Positions 54,689-63,501 of a stretch of 64,000 bases of DNA are shown here, piece after piece (positions within the stretch are counted from its first letter, which is position 1; each line of letters starts with the position of its first letter). The notes under the pieces were generated by a model. It was given only the letters and a program-made list of their open reading frames with translations. It was not told the origin of the DNA and searched no databases. The stretch comes from Mayamaea pseudoterrestris. Taxonomy: Eukaryota > Bacillariophyta > Bacillariophyceae > Sellaphorales > Sellaphoraceae. The DNA is taken from NCBI GenBank assembly GCA_027923505.1, contig BROI01000004.1, positions 868,001 through 932,000 of the forward strand. Direction: 5' to 3'. Made by a program: the position numbers and the translations under genes.

Positions 54689-55536
54689 ATACGCTTGATT
54701 CGCAACATTTACAGCAACAAACCGCCATTTTTCAATGGCACACTTGAAATAGAACGAACCACACTATTCGATACACTAAAATGAATTTAATTAGCAACAA
54801 TTGAAATACGTACAAGTTATATCTTTACAAGTATGCTATAAAGAGCGCAGTTGTCAAGGTTTCTGGCGACAAGACAGGCAATTATGATAGCACCATTGCC
54901 CCTGTCCAGCATTCCCATGGTGCGCATCGAGCAAGCGATCTGACCGGTTCTCGTTTCGTGTCTCACCAAGAATGACGAAATTCTTCGTCACAAATCGCGG
55001 TTCAAACGCTCCTTCGCAACTTATCGGTAAAGTACGAAAAACAACTTAGTTGATCTATCTCCCAGGTGCGCCTGTGATACAAGACGAGAGTCCAGCTCCA
55101 CGGTCTTTACGTACTGTTCATAGTTACATCGTAGTCGTACATTGCATTGCACAAGCGAATACCAGTTGTAGTCACACACGACGCAGTACGGTTCACAATC
55201 TACCGGATCGCCAAATACAACCCATTCTCACCATGATTGAGTCAAACTAAAGACTATTCGCACCCATTATTAGAAATTCCACAACAAAATGACGTATAAG
55301 GCAACAAAGCCAAGTCGACACTGGCTGTTTGCTTGTCACTGGAGAAGGTGTTTCGCAACGTGACCACCACTTGCCAAATCATATATTATTGGTAGTCTTG
55401 TAGTATTAGTCTCGAAACAAGTTTTCTTTAACATTTCTAATTTATATTCTCTATATATGCAATTTATAAACACAAAAATGGGGACTGGATGCTGCGCTGG
55501 CGGCATAACTGGGTGCAAGTCGAAGCAGCTGCAGCA
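54689..55536. other. Convergent intergenic region, 848 bp
   Basis: After the H2B hairpin there is AT-rich sequence up to the 3' end of the trypsin gene. Short frames exist on both strands but none has recognisable content. I see no RNA gene. Confidence 0.5.
54724..54739 (+). terminator. Histone-type 3' stem-loop of H2B
   Basis: GCCATTTTTCAATGGC forms a 6-bp stem with a TTTC loop, 36 nt after the H2B stop. UUUC is the commonest loop of the metazoan histone hairpin. The stem is identical to that after H2A, and the spacing to the stop is nearly equal. It is preceded by ACC and followed by ACAC. Confidence 0.8.
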
Positions 55537-56857
55537 TTATGGCGTAAACGCCTTTCTTGCAGAGCGTCGAAACTTTCCTGAAAGAGTGACTAAGGATCTG
55601 CTGTCAGTTTTGATCTCAATAACGCTGTTGCCTTTGCCCTTCATGACAAGCTTGTGCTTGTGTCCTTTAATCAGTTGCAATGTAACCGACATGAACTTGT
55701 TCTTGGCAAAGTATGTTCGGGCAGGGTAATTGGCCACTCGCTTGCCTGTCACCGTATCGACAATGCTCCAGGACATGGGAATCGCATCGTACTGTACATT
55801 GACAGTCGCTGTCACGTACGTGTCGGACGACGGCGACTGCACCGGTGTTGTAACGTCGGCTCCTCCGTTGCACCAGCTTGGTGGTGTTGCACTCAAGGCG
55901 CAAACTTGCTGATTGATCCAGTCAGTGGCACCAGATACTCGTGCGTATACACCCTGTTGACGAGAAGGTAAAATTATTGTAAGAAATTGTTTTGGATAGT
56001 GGTGGGCACGTCAAGAAGGCTTCAAAGCACTTACCGGTCGGTTCGCTCGAGCGCAACCATCTCCCCAAGAGACAACACCAACCTGCAAGCCATCTGAGTC
56101 AAACAATGGGCCGCCCGAGTCACCCGAGCATGAGTCTTTTCCGCCCGTAAGTGGCCCAGCGCACATTTCAATCGCTGTGTTTCGAGGACCGTACGAAGCG
56201 TCGCAGGTCGCTGGGGCAATGTACGGAACCGTTACCTTGCGTAGGGCCGAAGTCAAGGAGGTACCGCCTTCAGACGTTACACCAAACCCACACACCTCCA
56301 GATCTTGGTTCACGGCGGGGTAGGCAGGGTCAGTATTCAGAGGCGAAGGCGTCTTGGTGGATGGTTCGATTCTGAAGACCATAAAGTCGTTGGTTGATTT
56401 AGTCGCATCATAGCTTGGATGTGCCTGCAACGGGCTTAGAATGTTGCGCCATTCACCACCTTGGTCGGTGCTCCCTAACTTCATGGCGCCAACGAGGACT
56501 CTGGCTCCAAAACCGCTTGCCTGAAAATGACAAAACATTGTGCGTTAGTTTACGGTGCTATGCGGTCAGCGCGGCATTGCCAATTACGGGATGCTGCTGC
56601 ACACTTACTTTGCAATGCGCCGCTGTGAGGACAATGTCCGTATGAATAAGGTTGCCTCCACAACCACCTCCCAACACGAATGAAGGAAAGTCACCTTGTG
56701 CGGCGAGTGAACCACCGACAATGAACGACTCTGTTTCGCGTCTTCTGAGGTTTTGGGTTAATGCAGCTGTCGTATTGGTTGGTACTCGCGCCGACGGCTG
56801 GTCAGCGGAGGTGCTCTGCACAAGGGCAGCAATGATGATCGAGGAAAGAAGCTTCAT
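55537..56857 (-). CDS. Secreted trypsin-like serine protease (S1) with C-terminal domain
   Basis: Three exons on the minus strand, 56609-56857, 56035-56520 and 55537-55953, encode 383 residues; both introns are phase 0. A signal peptide (MKLLSSIIIAALVQSTSA) precedes a short pro-region and the activation-like site FIVGGSLAAQ. The triad is complete: His81 in TAAHC, Asp128 in NDFMVF and Ser218 in DSCSGDSGGPLF. Asp212, six residues before the Ser, predicts trypsin-like cleavage after Lys/Arg. GVYARVSGATDWIN closes the peptidase domain. About 110 extra residues follow, with alternating hydrophobics (VTATVNVQYDAIPMSWSIVD), resembling a beta-sandwich found after diatom secreted proteins. The role of the extension is unknown. 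An extracellular or vacuolar protease is expected. Confidence 0.92.
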
Positions 56858-57229
56858 GTTGAGAGTTTATGATTGAAGCCGATGCTTTTTTAATTTTATG
56901 GAACGATATCGATTTGATGCGATCGAACGTTTCGTCGAAGAAAATGTGAACCCGAATTCCAAATGACTCGAATGACTGTTTCACCAAGACCAAATAAGGT
57001 CACGGAGTGGAGATATCGGAGCAACTTGGTCCAGGGCTTATCACAGGCCCAACACTCATGCAAGACCAAGAGTGATGATGAGTGAGTCACTTGAAGATTT
57101 CGGCAAAATAGTGTCAAAGTTCGACAAGGCCCAACGCCCAAGCAAGACCAAGTGAAGGTGCGCTTATTACATCGGCGGAATAGGTTCACAGGCAATAGCA
57201 AAGAAGCAAGACCAAGACCAAGAGGCTTA
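56858..57229. other. Intergenic region with CAAGACCAAG repeats
   Basis: This flanks the inverted-repeat element on its left. It has two copies of an AGGCCCAAC...GCAAGACCAAG unit (about 57042-57071 and 57128-57153) and a further AAGACCAAGACCAAG near 57208-57222. No gene is seen. Confidence 0.5.
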
Positions 57230-58068
57230 GGGGCGGAATTAGCGGCGATTTTTTTCGATGTTTCGTTGCACGGTGATGCACGGTGCATCAAATCACCCGG
57301 AACTCACGTTGCACGGTGCATCCGGATCAACGAAACATCGAACCCTCGTTGCACCGTGATGTTTGGTGATGTTTGGAGCCTCTATCTTCACTTTGGAGCT
57401 TGATCCCGCAGCCATACTTTGCATGCTTCATCGTTAGTATATAAAGGACTCACATAACAAATTTTAGCATGATCCCGCGGCTATTTCTGCCTCTAGAGCC
57501 ATTGAAATCCGCATCCTTCCGCGTCGTGGTTCGTCGACCGTCCTGTTGGCACGAGTGAGACTCCATCTACAACCAAACAGTCCTCGGAACCCACGCTACT
57601 ACATGCACAAGACTTTACAATATTGAAAACCTTTACTTTACTAGTAGCTTCGTTATTTATTGACATTAAACTACTGGTATTGATAGAGGCAAGCAATGGA
57701 CAAGGCGGAAAGGAAGGACTGGCGAGGCGCACCATTTTGTGGGTAGGCTGCAGCAATAATGGAATACTCTCATTATGTCTCTCTTTTCCATATAGTCCTT
57801 TGACTCATGAAGAAGCCATCTGCAGAAGAGAATGGAATTTGGTGGCTATCTAGGTAAGCTATGCGCTGGTTTCTGGGGGATCAACCATGGTGGTTTCGTC
57901 TTGAGTTGCATCCGCGACGAACCGCTACTGGAGACTTAAAGTTGGGGTTTGATGACGTGGTTGCACCGTGCAACGAAAATTGAAAGCCCGCTGATTGGTT
58001 ATTGCACCATTGTTTCATTGCACGGTGCAATGAAACAACGAAACATCCGCCGCTAGTTTCGCGCCTTA
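57227..58068. mobile_element. Non-autonomous inverted-repeat DNA transposon, PIF/Harbinger-like
   Basis: An 836-bp segment (57230-58065) is flanked by TTA on both sides (57227-57229 and 58066-58068). Its ends are inverted repeats. The left end begins GGGGCGGAATTAGCGGCG; the reverse complement of the right end begins GGCGCGAAACTAGCGGCG (15 of 18 identical). A shared GATGTTTCGTTG follows on each side, offset by a short T-rich insertion on the left. Just inside lie several copies of a palindrome-like TTGCACGGTGCA/TTGCACCGTG, up to three per side. The 3-bp TWA target duplication and G-rich termini are typical of PIF/Harbinger MITEs. No transposase-like frame is visible inside, so it would need a partner element for movement. 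Family assignment is by these end features only. Confidence 0.65.
57266..58040. repeat. Subterminal TGCACGGTGCA palindromes
   Basis: On the left are GTTGCACGGTG and TGCACGGTGCA (about 57265-57288), GTTGCACGGTGCA (about 57308) and GTTGCACCGTGATG (about 57349). On the right are GTTGCACCGTGCAACG (about 57961) and ATTGCACGGTGCAAT (about 58017). Such clustered subterminal repeats are typical transposase-binding regions of MITEs. Confidence 0.65.
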
Positions 58069-58471
58069 TGAACGAAAGTCATTTCACGAATAACCGGCTT
58101 GCCAATGTCCCGGTCGCTAGGCAACCCGATACTAAACGACTGTTAGTGGAACTAACTTTTACCTACCAAGGCTTGCCCTACGACAAAACATCTACTCCAA
58201 GTCGTACATGCAGTTTAAGAAGGATAAATTGCGACAACGACTATCGAGCTGCGAGACGTGTGTGGATGAATTCGTCATGGTCCATGACATATTACCATCC
58301 GACTTAAACGTTGATATAAATGCAAGTTGCTCCAACTACCCTTAGATTACGGATATTATTTGTAGTATCATACTGTATCATAACATAGAAGGGAATAATT
58401 AGGTTTACGCGAGCAATATTATGTACCAGTATGCAACATGCAAGTTTTCTCCCCTTCCTTGGCTGAAGGAG
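58069..58471. other. Intergenic region, 403 bp
   Basis: This lies between the inverted-repeat element and the 3' end of the large membrane protein. It is AT-rich and no gene is seen. Confidence 0.5.
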
Positions 58472-60613
58472 TTATGTCGCCCATGACAAACGTCGATGGC
58501 TCGCTCCCTTTATCGTCTCGATATTCGATGGTGCCCATGATAAGCGACGTTGGCATGCGTCATGCGCAGAGGGTAACTCTTGAAAACGTCCGCGCAACAT
58601 GTAATGTTGACCTTTGACCAGTGTCAGAAAACCAAGCACAACCTGCACCGCTCCAAACACACCAAGCGGCCGGGTTTGCAGAATCTCCATGCTGCAGGCA
58701 CATTCTGCTGGGTCCATGGCATAGCGCACAATCATGACGATACAATACAGTATGCCGGCGCGGACGACAATAAACTTGACCATGCTCGGTGACACCCAAG
58801 ACTGTTTGAGATACGGATTCACCCTCTGCTTGTTAGCGGAATAAAGAATGGGAGTATTAGGAATGGGAGTACTTGCTCGCATTTTCAATGAGCTTTCGAG
58901 ACTTTGGGACCACGACGAATAACTCTGTAGACTCGAGCAAAGGCTGCTGTTAATGGACGTGTCATCGTCAAGACGACCGTTGATGGCTTCAAAGGACTGG
59001 TTCGGCGAGACAGCCGTTGCATATAGGAACGCATCAAGCACGCCAGGAGCCGTGGATAGAGGATCTTCCATATCGTGCGACTCTTCCGTGAGGGCCATTT
59101 GTGGTACGACGCAGACGGAACGACGCTTGACGACGTTCTTTGCTTTCGGTGTCATGTGACTCTGTTGCGTGGGACTGACTAAAGCCGCTGGTGTAATTGC
59201 TGTGCTTAGCTCGTCATCTGATGCGCCACGGTTCAAGGATTGGGTTTGCTTCGAAAGCTGAGCGGCATACTCCATGGCTCGCTTTACAGAGTCATCAAGA
59301 TCGACACCGTCCACCGTCGGTTCCTCCACCACCTTTTCCATCATTTGAATCGCAGGCGACTGTCCACGCTTGGACTTGCGTATGCGCGGAGCCAAAGGAT
59401 TGGTCCGCTCAAGCAGCTTTTGAATGCGAGGATTCATCAAAATCTTTTTGCTCATGGCAACGACCCGATTGTGCGAGTAACCCAGCGGAAGGGCGACCAT
59501 GATTTCACAAGGAGATATTCCTACCGTTTCTTGCGTCATGACATCTTCGTAAGCTCTAACGGGCGTTTCGAGTTTGGTAAAGTCTCGTGCTCTTTTCTTT
59601 GGACGCGTCAAGCCAATGTACTCTTGGTTGGCAAGGTCCGTTTGCGTGGCATTGCATGGAATCGCACGAAGTAAGTCACCGACTGTCGTTGTTTCCACGG
59701 CAGAAAAGATGAGCTGAATGAGCTCAAATATCTTTTGTTTTGGCTGCACCAGCAAAACAAATATTTTGACCGAGTCTCCATCAAGTGCGATGGAAGTTGC
59801 TTCATCGTCGTGCGCCTTCTGCTGCATCTTGATGGAGATGCGAGACTTGCGGCGCATATCCTTGCTCATGGAGCGAACACCGGAGTCTATAAAGTATTTT
59901 ATATTGCGCAGCGGCGATCCAGGTGTGATGCTGGATGACGAGATTGGAGAAGCAGTGTTACGGCTCGCCGTCGGCATGTGATACATCTTGTCGAAAGCAG
60001 TCGACTCCGGCTCGACAGACTTGATTGATACGGAACCACTCGAAGGCTCTGTCGGTTCAAATTCTTCATCGTCGCTGCTCCATGCGCTTTCAAAAACTGA
60101 TTCGTTGGCAGTCGCCTGCTCAAAGACAATTTCTTGAACAGGGTCATTCGACGATTGAGCATTCTTGCGAAACCGACAGGGAATCCTCTTGCTTACACTC
60201 TTTGAAACGGATGACGATTTGACGGACTCGACAGGTTGCGTATCCATGGAGTGATCGTCACTTCCATCTTGAAACAAGCCGCTTAAATTGCGGCGTATGG
60301 AAGGGGCGTCATCAATGCGAATCTGATGGTCGAGGCCATTTTCAGTCTTGCTGGCGCTGGCGCTCTTGGAGGGCGAGAAGACGCGTCGCAACAGAGAGAC
60401 GGAAGCTTTTGTAGGTGGTGTGACTTCATTACCAGCCTTGGTGACTCGCTTGCGAAGCAAGGATGGGCTGCTGTATGTGGATGTGCATGACGATACATCC
60501 GCTGTCGCCTTCGTTGCCGGCTTTGATGACGGATATTGCTCCGAGATTGACTCGTCTCGCACCTCTGGTGAAATCATGACGGCAGACGAAATTACTCTTT
60601 CCGTATGCTTCAT
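58472..60613 (-). CDS. Large protein with C-terminal membrane hairpin, unknown
   Basis: Single exon, 713 residues from ATG 60613. The first 270 residues are Ser/Thr/Lys-rich and probably disordered. A folded region follows (about 285-410): VKIFVLLVQPKQKIFELIQL, then TTTVGDLLRAIPC, EYIGLTRPKKRARDF, and a ubiquitin-like-sized ending CEIMVALPLGYSHNRVVAMS. The beta-strand-helix pattern suggests a ubiquitin-like grasp fold of about 100 residues, but I am not sure. Near the C-terminus two hydrophobic helices (KFIVVRAGILYCIVMIV; LGVFGAVQVVLGFLTLV) form a likely hairpin, with both termini cytosolic. The tail repeats HRRLSWA/QRRLSWAP twice, possible kinase or 14-3-3 sites. I do not recognise a named family. 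Confidence 0.7.
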   Translation of the reverse strand: MKHTERVISSAVMISPEVRDESISEQYPSSKPATKATADVSSCTSTYSSPSLLRKRVTKAGNEVTPPTKASVSLLRRVFSPSKSASASKTENGLDHQIRIDDAPSIRRNLSGLFQDGSDDHSMDTQPVESVKSSSVSKSVSKRIPCRFRKNAQSSNDPVQEIVFEQATANESVFESAWSSDDEEFEPTEPSSGSVSIKSVEPESTAFDKMYHMPTASRNTASPISSSSITPGSPLRNIKYFIDSGVRSMSKDMRRKSRISIKMQQKAHDDEATSIALDGDSVKIFVLLVQPKQKIFELIQLIFSAVETTTVGDLLRAIPCNATQTDLANQEYIGLTRPKKRARDFTKLETPVRAYEDVMTQETVGISPCEIMVALPLGYSHNRVVAMSKKILMNPRIQKLLERTNPLAPRIRKSKRGQSPAIQMMEKVVEEPTVDGVDLDDSVKRAMEYAAQLSKQTQSLNRGASDDELSTAITPAALVSPTQQSHMTPKAKNVVKRRSVCVVPQMALTEESHDMEDPLSTAPGVLDAFLYATAVSPNQSFEAINGRLDDDTSINSSLCSSLQSYSSWSQSLESSLKMRASTPIPNTPILYSANKQRVNPYLKQSWVSPSMVKFIVVRAGILYCIVMIVRYAMDPAECACSMEILQTRPLGVFGAVQVVLGFLTLVKGQHYMLRGRFQELPSAHDACQRRLSWAPSNIETIKGASHRRLSWAT

Positions 60614-61018
60614 TGCTTTACTTTCGTGATGGTTTGGCTACGTTTCAGAATGCAATGGAAACGTTTCTTGCTTCATTCATGGTGGTCGGCCGCTGATGTT
60701 GCTGTGTGGCGTCTCTCCTTCGGTGACGAATTTCGTTGCCGTGCGTCATTTGAATCCTTTCCAGCCAATCGGAGCTTTCCAAGAGGTGCGGCCGGCTCGT
60801 TTGGCGCCACTGCGTTCCGATGTTTAGCTATCCAGATCACACAATGACCTACGGTAGGACAATATTGTTCCCGCCGTCAACAAGAAACAGCAAAGCCAAT
60901 AGGTAGAGTGTAATAGAGCAAGACTAATCATTTAGGAACTAGCTTTCCATGCTACTGCAAAACTACCCACCAGATACCTTGCCGCCAATACTGATTGAAA
61001 CAAGCTGCACTATTTTAG
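60614..61018. other. Intergenic region, 405 bp
   Basis: Upstream region of the large membrane protein (minus) and 3' flank of the adaptor sigma gene (minus). No gene is seen. Confidence 0.5.
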
Positions 61019-61844
61019 TTATCGTCGTCCACCACCACCTCCACCAGTCCGACGACCTGGAGTGCGTCCCAACTGAAACTGCTCCTGGAACGAGAGCCCA
61101 TCGTCCAACTGAGAGGCAGCGTCCTCTCCAGGCTTGGTCAAGTCTTCCACCAGTTCTTCAGCTTCAACAATGTTTTTCAATACTTCACGCTTGTTGTTTT
61201 CGCAAAGCATGCCACCTACAAACATTTCAAATAGAATCAATAGCGACTTGTGCAAGGAAAAGACAAGATCCAATTCACAAACTGCAGCGTCGAGTTGATT
61301 GTGGCGACGAGGGCGAGGAAAATAGAGAAGATGGAACAAATGGCAAGGTGAGATTCCATGACTGTAAACGCATCGCTACCAACGATATTTGATCTGCTAC
61401 TAATACCGATAACCAATTTTTGCACTCCAGTTACGCCAGCAATCATCACCATGCAAACAATTATCAGCAGCAGCGTGGCTCGCACTCACCCGAATTAAAA
61501 TATCCATCCAGCGCCTCGACAAACAAGTGAATCTGCTCCAAAACAATCAACTCATTCATTCCGTCCGGAACTCCTACCACAAAGTACAAGGACGCGTAGC
61601 GCCGGTACACGAGCTTGTATGTTCCCTTGCGGTCCGACTTTTCAATAATGTTGCACATTTTCGGAGCCCGGGGCAAAACGTCACTGACAATCTCGCGGAG
61701 GATGCGCTTCTTGTCGGAATCCGAGTATTGCGTGAAGAATTCAGAGAGTCGCACCTTGCCTTGCCGACTCACCAAAACGATAAAGTTCCATCCTGTGTGA
61801 GAGAAAGCGTGTGTCAGTGACCGCCGAGTTTGAAACGAACACAT
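61019..61844 (-). CDS. Clathrin adaptor sigma subunit, AP-1-like
   Basis: Two exons on the minus strand, 61490-61844 and 61019-61281, encode 205 residues; the intron is phase 1 and lies inside FNS|VCELDL. The longin-like sigma fold is complete: WNFIVLVSRQGKVRLSEFF, REIVSDVLPRAPKMCNIIE, LVYRRYASLYFVVGV, NELIVLEQIHLFVEALDGYF, and VCELDLVFSLHKSLLILFEM. The PKMCN and RRYASLYF spellings are closest to AP-1/AP-2 sigma, which helps coat vesicles at the trans-Golgi or plasma membrane and reads dileucine sorting signals. The start is uncertain: the conserved frame runs into a CACACAG acceptor-like site at about 61799, so a short upstream exon could replace the first 17 residues. The Gly/Arg C-terminal tail (TGGGGGGRR) is an unusual addition. 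Confidence 0.85.
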
Positions 61845-62248
61845 ACATAGTCATTCATAGGCTTCTTAATACATGCCTACAGCGGCCGTTGCGGAGCTAA
61901 CGGCTTCGCCAGTTATATCCGTCGGCATTGCAAATACAGTTAAAGACGCTTTGCTACGATAGCAGCGTCGCGCAAGGGATGAGCGGCCGAAACGTCATGG
62001 TCGCGAGGGACGCGTCGCGACGGAGCTTTTGTTTCTCCGATTCCTTCATGCAACGCTGCAAGCAAGGTTCCACATTCCGCCGCTATTTCCATGGAGGATG
62101 ACGTGGCCGGAGAAATAGATGCGCGCGGGGCCGTCACCCCATCCTCATCGGTTCGAATTCGCCAAGAGCTTCTTTGTTCGATGCTTGCTTCTTGTCACAT
62201 TTAAAACTGCATCCGTTCTGCAACTATTGCACTACCTTAGTTACCGAC
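61845..62248. promoter_or_regulatory. Divergent upstream region, 404 bp
   Basis: It separates the sigma subunit (minus) from the TPR protein (plus). It contains a GGTTCGAATTC stretch at 62150-62160 that looks like a tRNA B box but has no matching arms. The regulatory role is inferred from layout. Confidence 0.4.
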
Positions 62249-63445
62249 ATGGAAGCCATTCACCTTTCATCCGACTATCGCACCGACAAGCTCGCTATGA
62301 GCAAGCAACGAGACGATTCATCATCAACGACTCCGACATCCGCAATCGACGATTCATCCACGTCCATCTCATCGTCACGCACACCTTTGCCTACAACAAC
62401 AAGGTCGCTTCCCAATCAGTTGGAGTCAGCCTTGTCAAACAAAACTATACGCAAGCGCAGCGTAAGCCCTTTACCTCCTCGATCTCCTCCAAGAATAGCC
62501 ACCACCGCGACGAGAGAGCAAATTCCAGTCCAAGATCCATTGGAGATCAGCACCGTGGAAGAATTGTCAAATGTTTTGACACGCTACCACCGCAAGTTCG
62601 GCAAGCATTCGGTTCAAGTAGCCCATGTTCATAATTTGATTGGCAATGCATACTTTCGTCAAGGTCAGTATGAAGCGGCGCTGGATGCCTACAAGCGAGC
62701 CGTGCAGTGCACTCCAGGCGAACCTCTCGGAGACTCGTATGCAAACATTGGAACTGTGTACTGGACCATTGGTCAAGTGGACAATGCCATTGACTTTTTG
62801 AAGCGGGCACATGATGTGCACGAGTTTACGGCGGTGGCAAACAGTCAGAATCCAAAAGAGTCACTGCTAATTGCCACGGTAGCTTACCAGCTCGGCATTG
62901 CTTACACGCTCAAGACAAACTATCGCAAGGCACTCAAACACTTTGCCGTTTGTCAGGATATTCGTGAGCGAGTGTTGCCGGCGAATCATATTGACATTGC
63001 TCGCGTCATGGATGCCACTGGCAAGGTCTATGGCTTGCGCAAGCGTCCGGGCGATTTGGAGACGGCGCTCAAATATCACGAGGAAGCCTTTCACGTCAAG
63101 CATAGCCTCCCGAAACGCAAGCGCGATGCAGCCATGCTAGTCACGACCTTACAGTCCATTGCGGCCTTGCACTTGCAGCTTGCCGACTGGGAATCTGCCA
63201 CGTACTCGCACCAGCTTTTGCTCAAGATGCAAAAGAAGTTGCTGCAGAGTAACAAGAGGCGCAGCAATAATCATGACGATTCGCTTCGCAGTGACATTCG
63301 CAGTGACATTCGCGATACATACATTACGCTGTGGCGGCTCTATCAGACGATTCAAGACTTCGAGCAAGCCAAGTGTATACGTCGAGAAGCCTGCCTTTAC
63401 TTTAAGGATGATTTCAAGTGCGACAGCTGGTCTGACAATGAATAA
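62249..63445 (+). CDS. Tetratricopeptide-repeat protein
   Basis: Single exon, 398 residues from ATG 62249, the first ATG in the frame (another in-frame ATG is at 62297). The first 90 residues are Ser/Thr/Pro-rich. From about residue 100 there are five to six helical pairs of TPR/kinesin-light-chain type. Examples are VAHVHNLIGNAYFRQGQYEA, GDSYANIGTVYWTIGQVDNA, LLIATVAYQLGIAYTLK and VTTLQSIAALHLQLADWES. They would form a protein-binding superhelix. There is no enzymatic domain. A short duplication (SDIRSDIRD) sits near residue 350. A partner cannot be named. It is convergent with the OGFOD1-like gene, with only 56 bp between stops. Confidence 0.85.
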   Translation: MEAIHLSSDYRTDKLAMSKQRDDSSSTTPTSAIDDSSTSISSSRTPLPTTTRSLPNQLESALSNKTIRKRSVSPLPPRSPPRIATTATREQIPVQDPLEISTVEELSNVLTRYHRKFGKHSVQVAHVHNLIGNAYFRQGQYEAALDAYKRAVQCTPGEPLGDSYANIGTVYWTIGQVDNAIDFLKRAHDVHEFTAVANSQNPKESLLIATVAYQLGIAYTLKTNYRKALKHFAVCQDIRERVLPANHIDIARVMDATGKVYGLRKRPGDLETALKYHEEAFHVKHSLPKRKRDAAMLVTTLQSIAALHLQLADWESATYSHQLLLKMQKKLLQSNKRRSNNHDDSLRSDIRSDIRDTYITLWRLYQTIQDFEQAKCIRREACLYFKDDFKCDSWSDNE

Positions 63446-63501
63446 TTGTGTTAAAACCATATCTCAAGGATAATTTATAAACATTTTTTTACACCTAAAA
63501 T

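Noticed and set aside
57493-57853. Frames on both strands inside the inverted-repeat element
   Set aside because: Neither resembles a transposase or DNA-binding domain; treated as chance frames in a non-autonomous element.
62150-62160. GGTTCGAATTC resembling a tRNA B box
   Set aside because: No T-arm stem pairs around it and no A box or acceptor stem fits at the expected distance.
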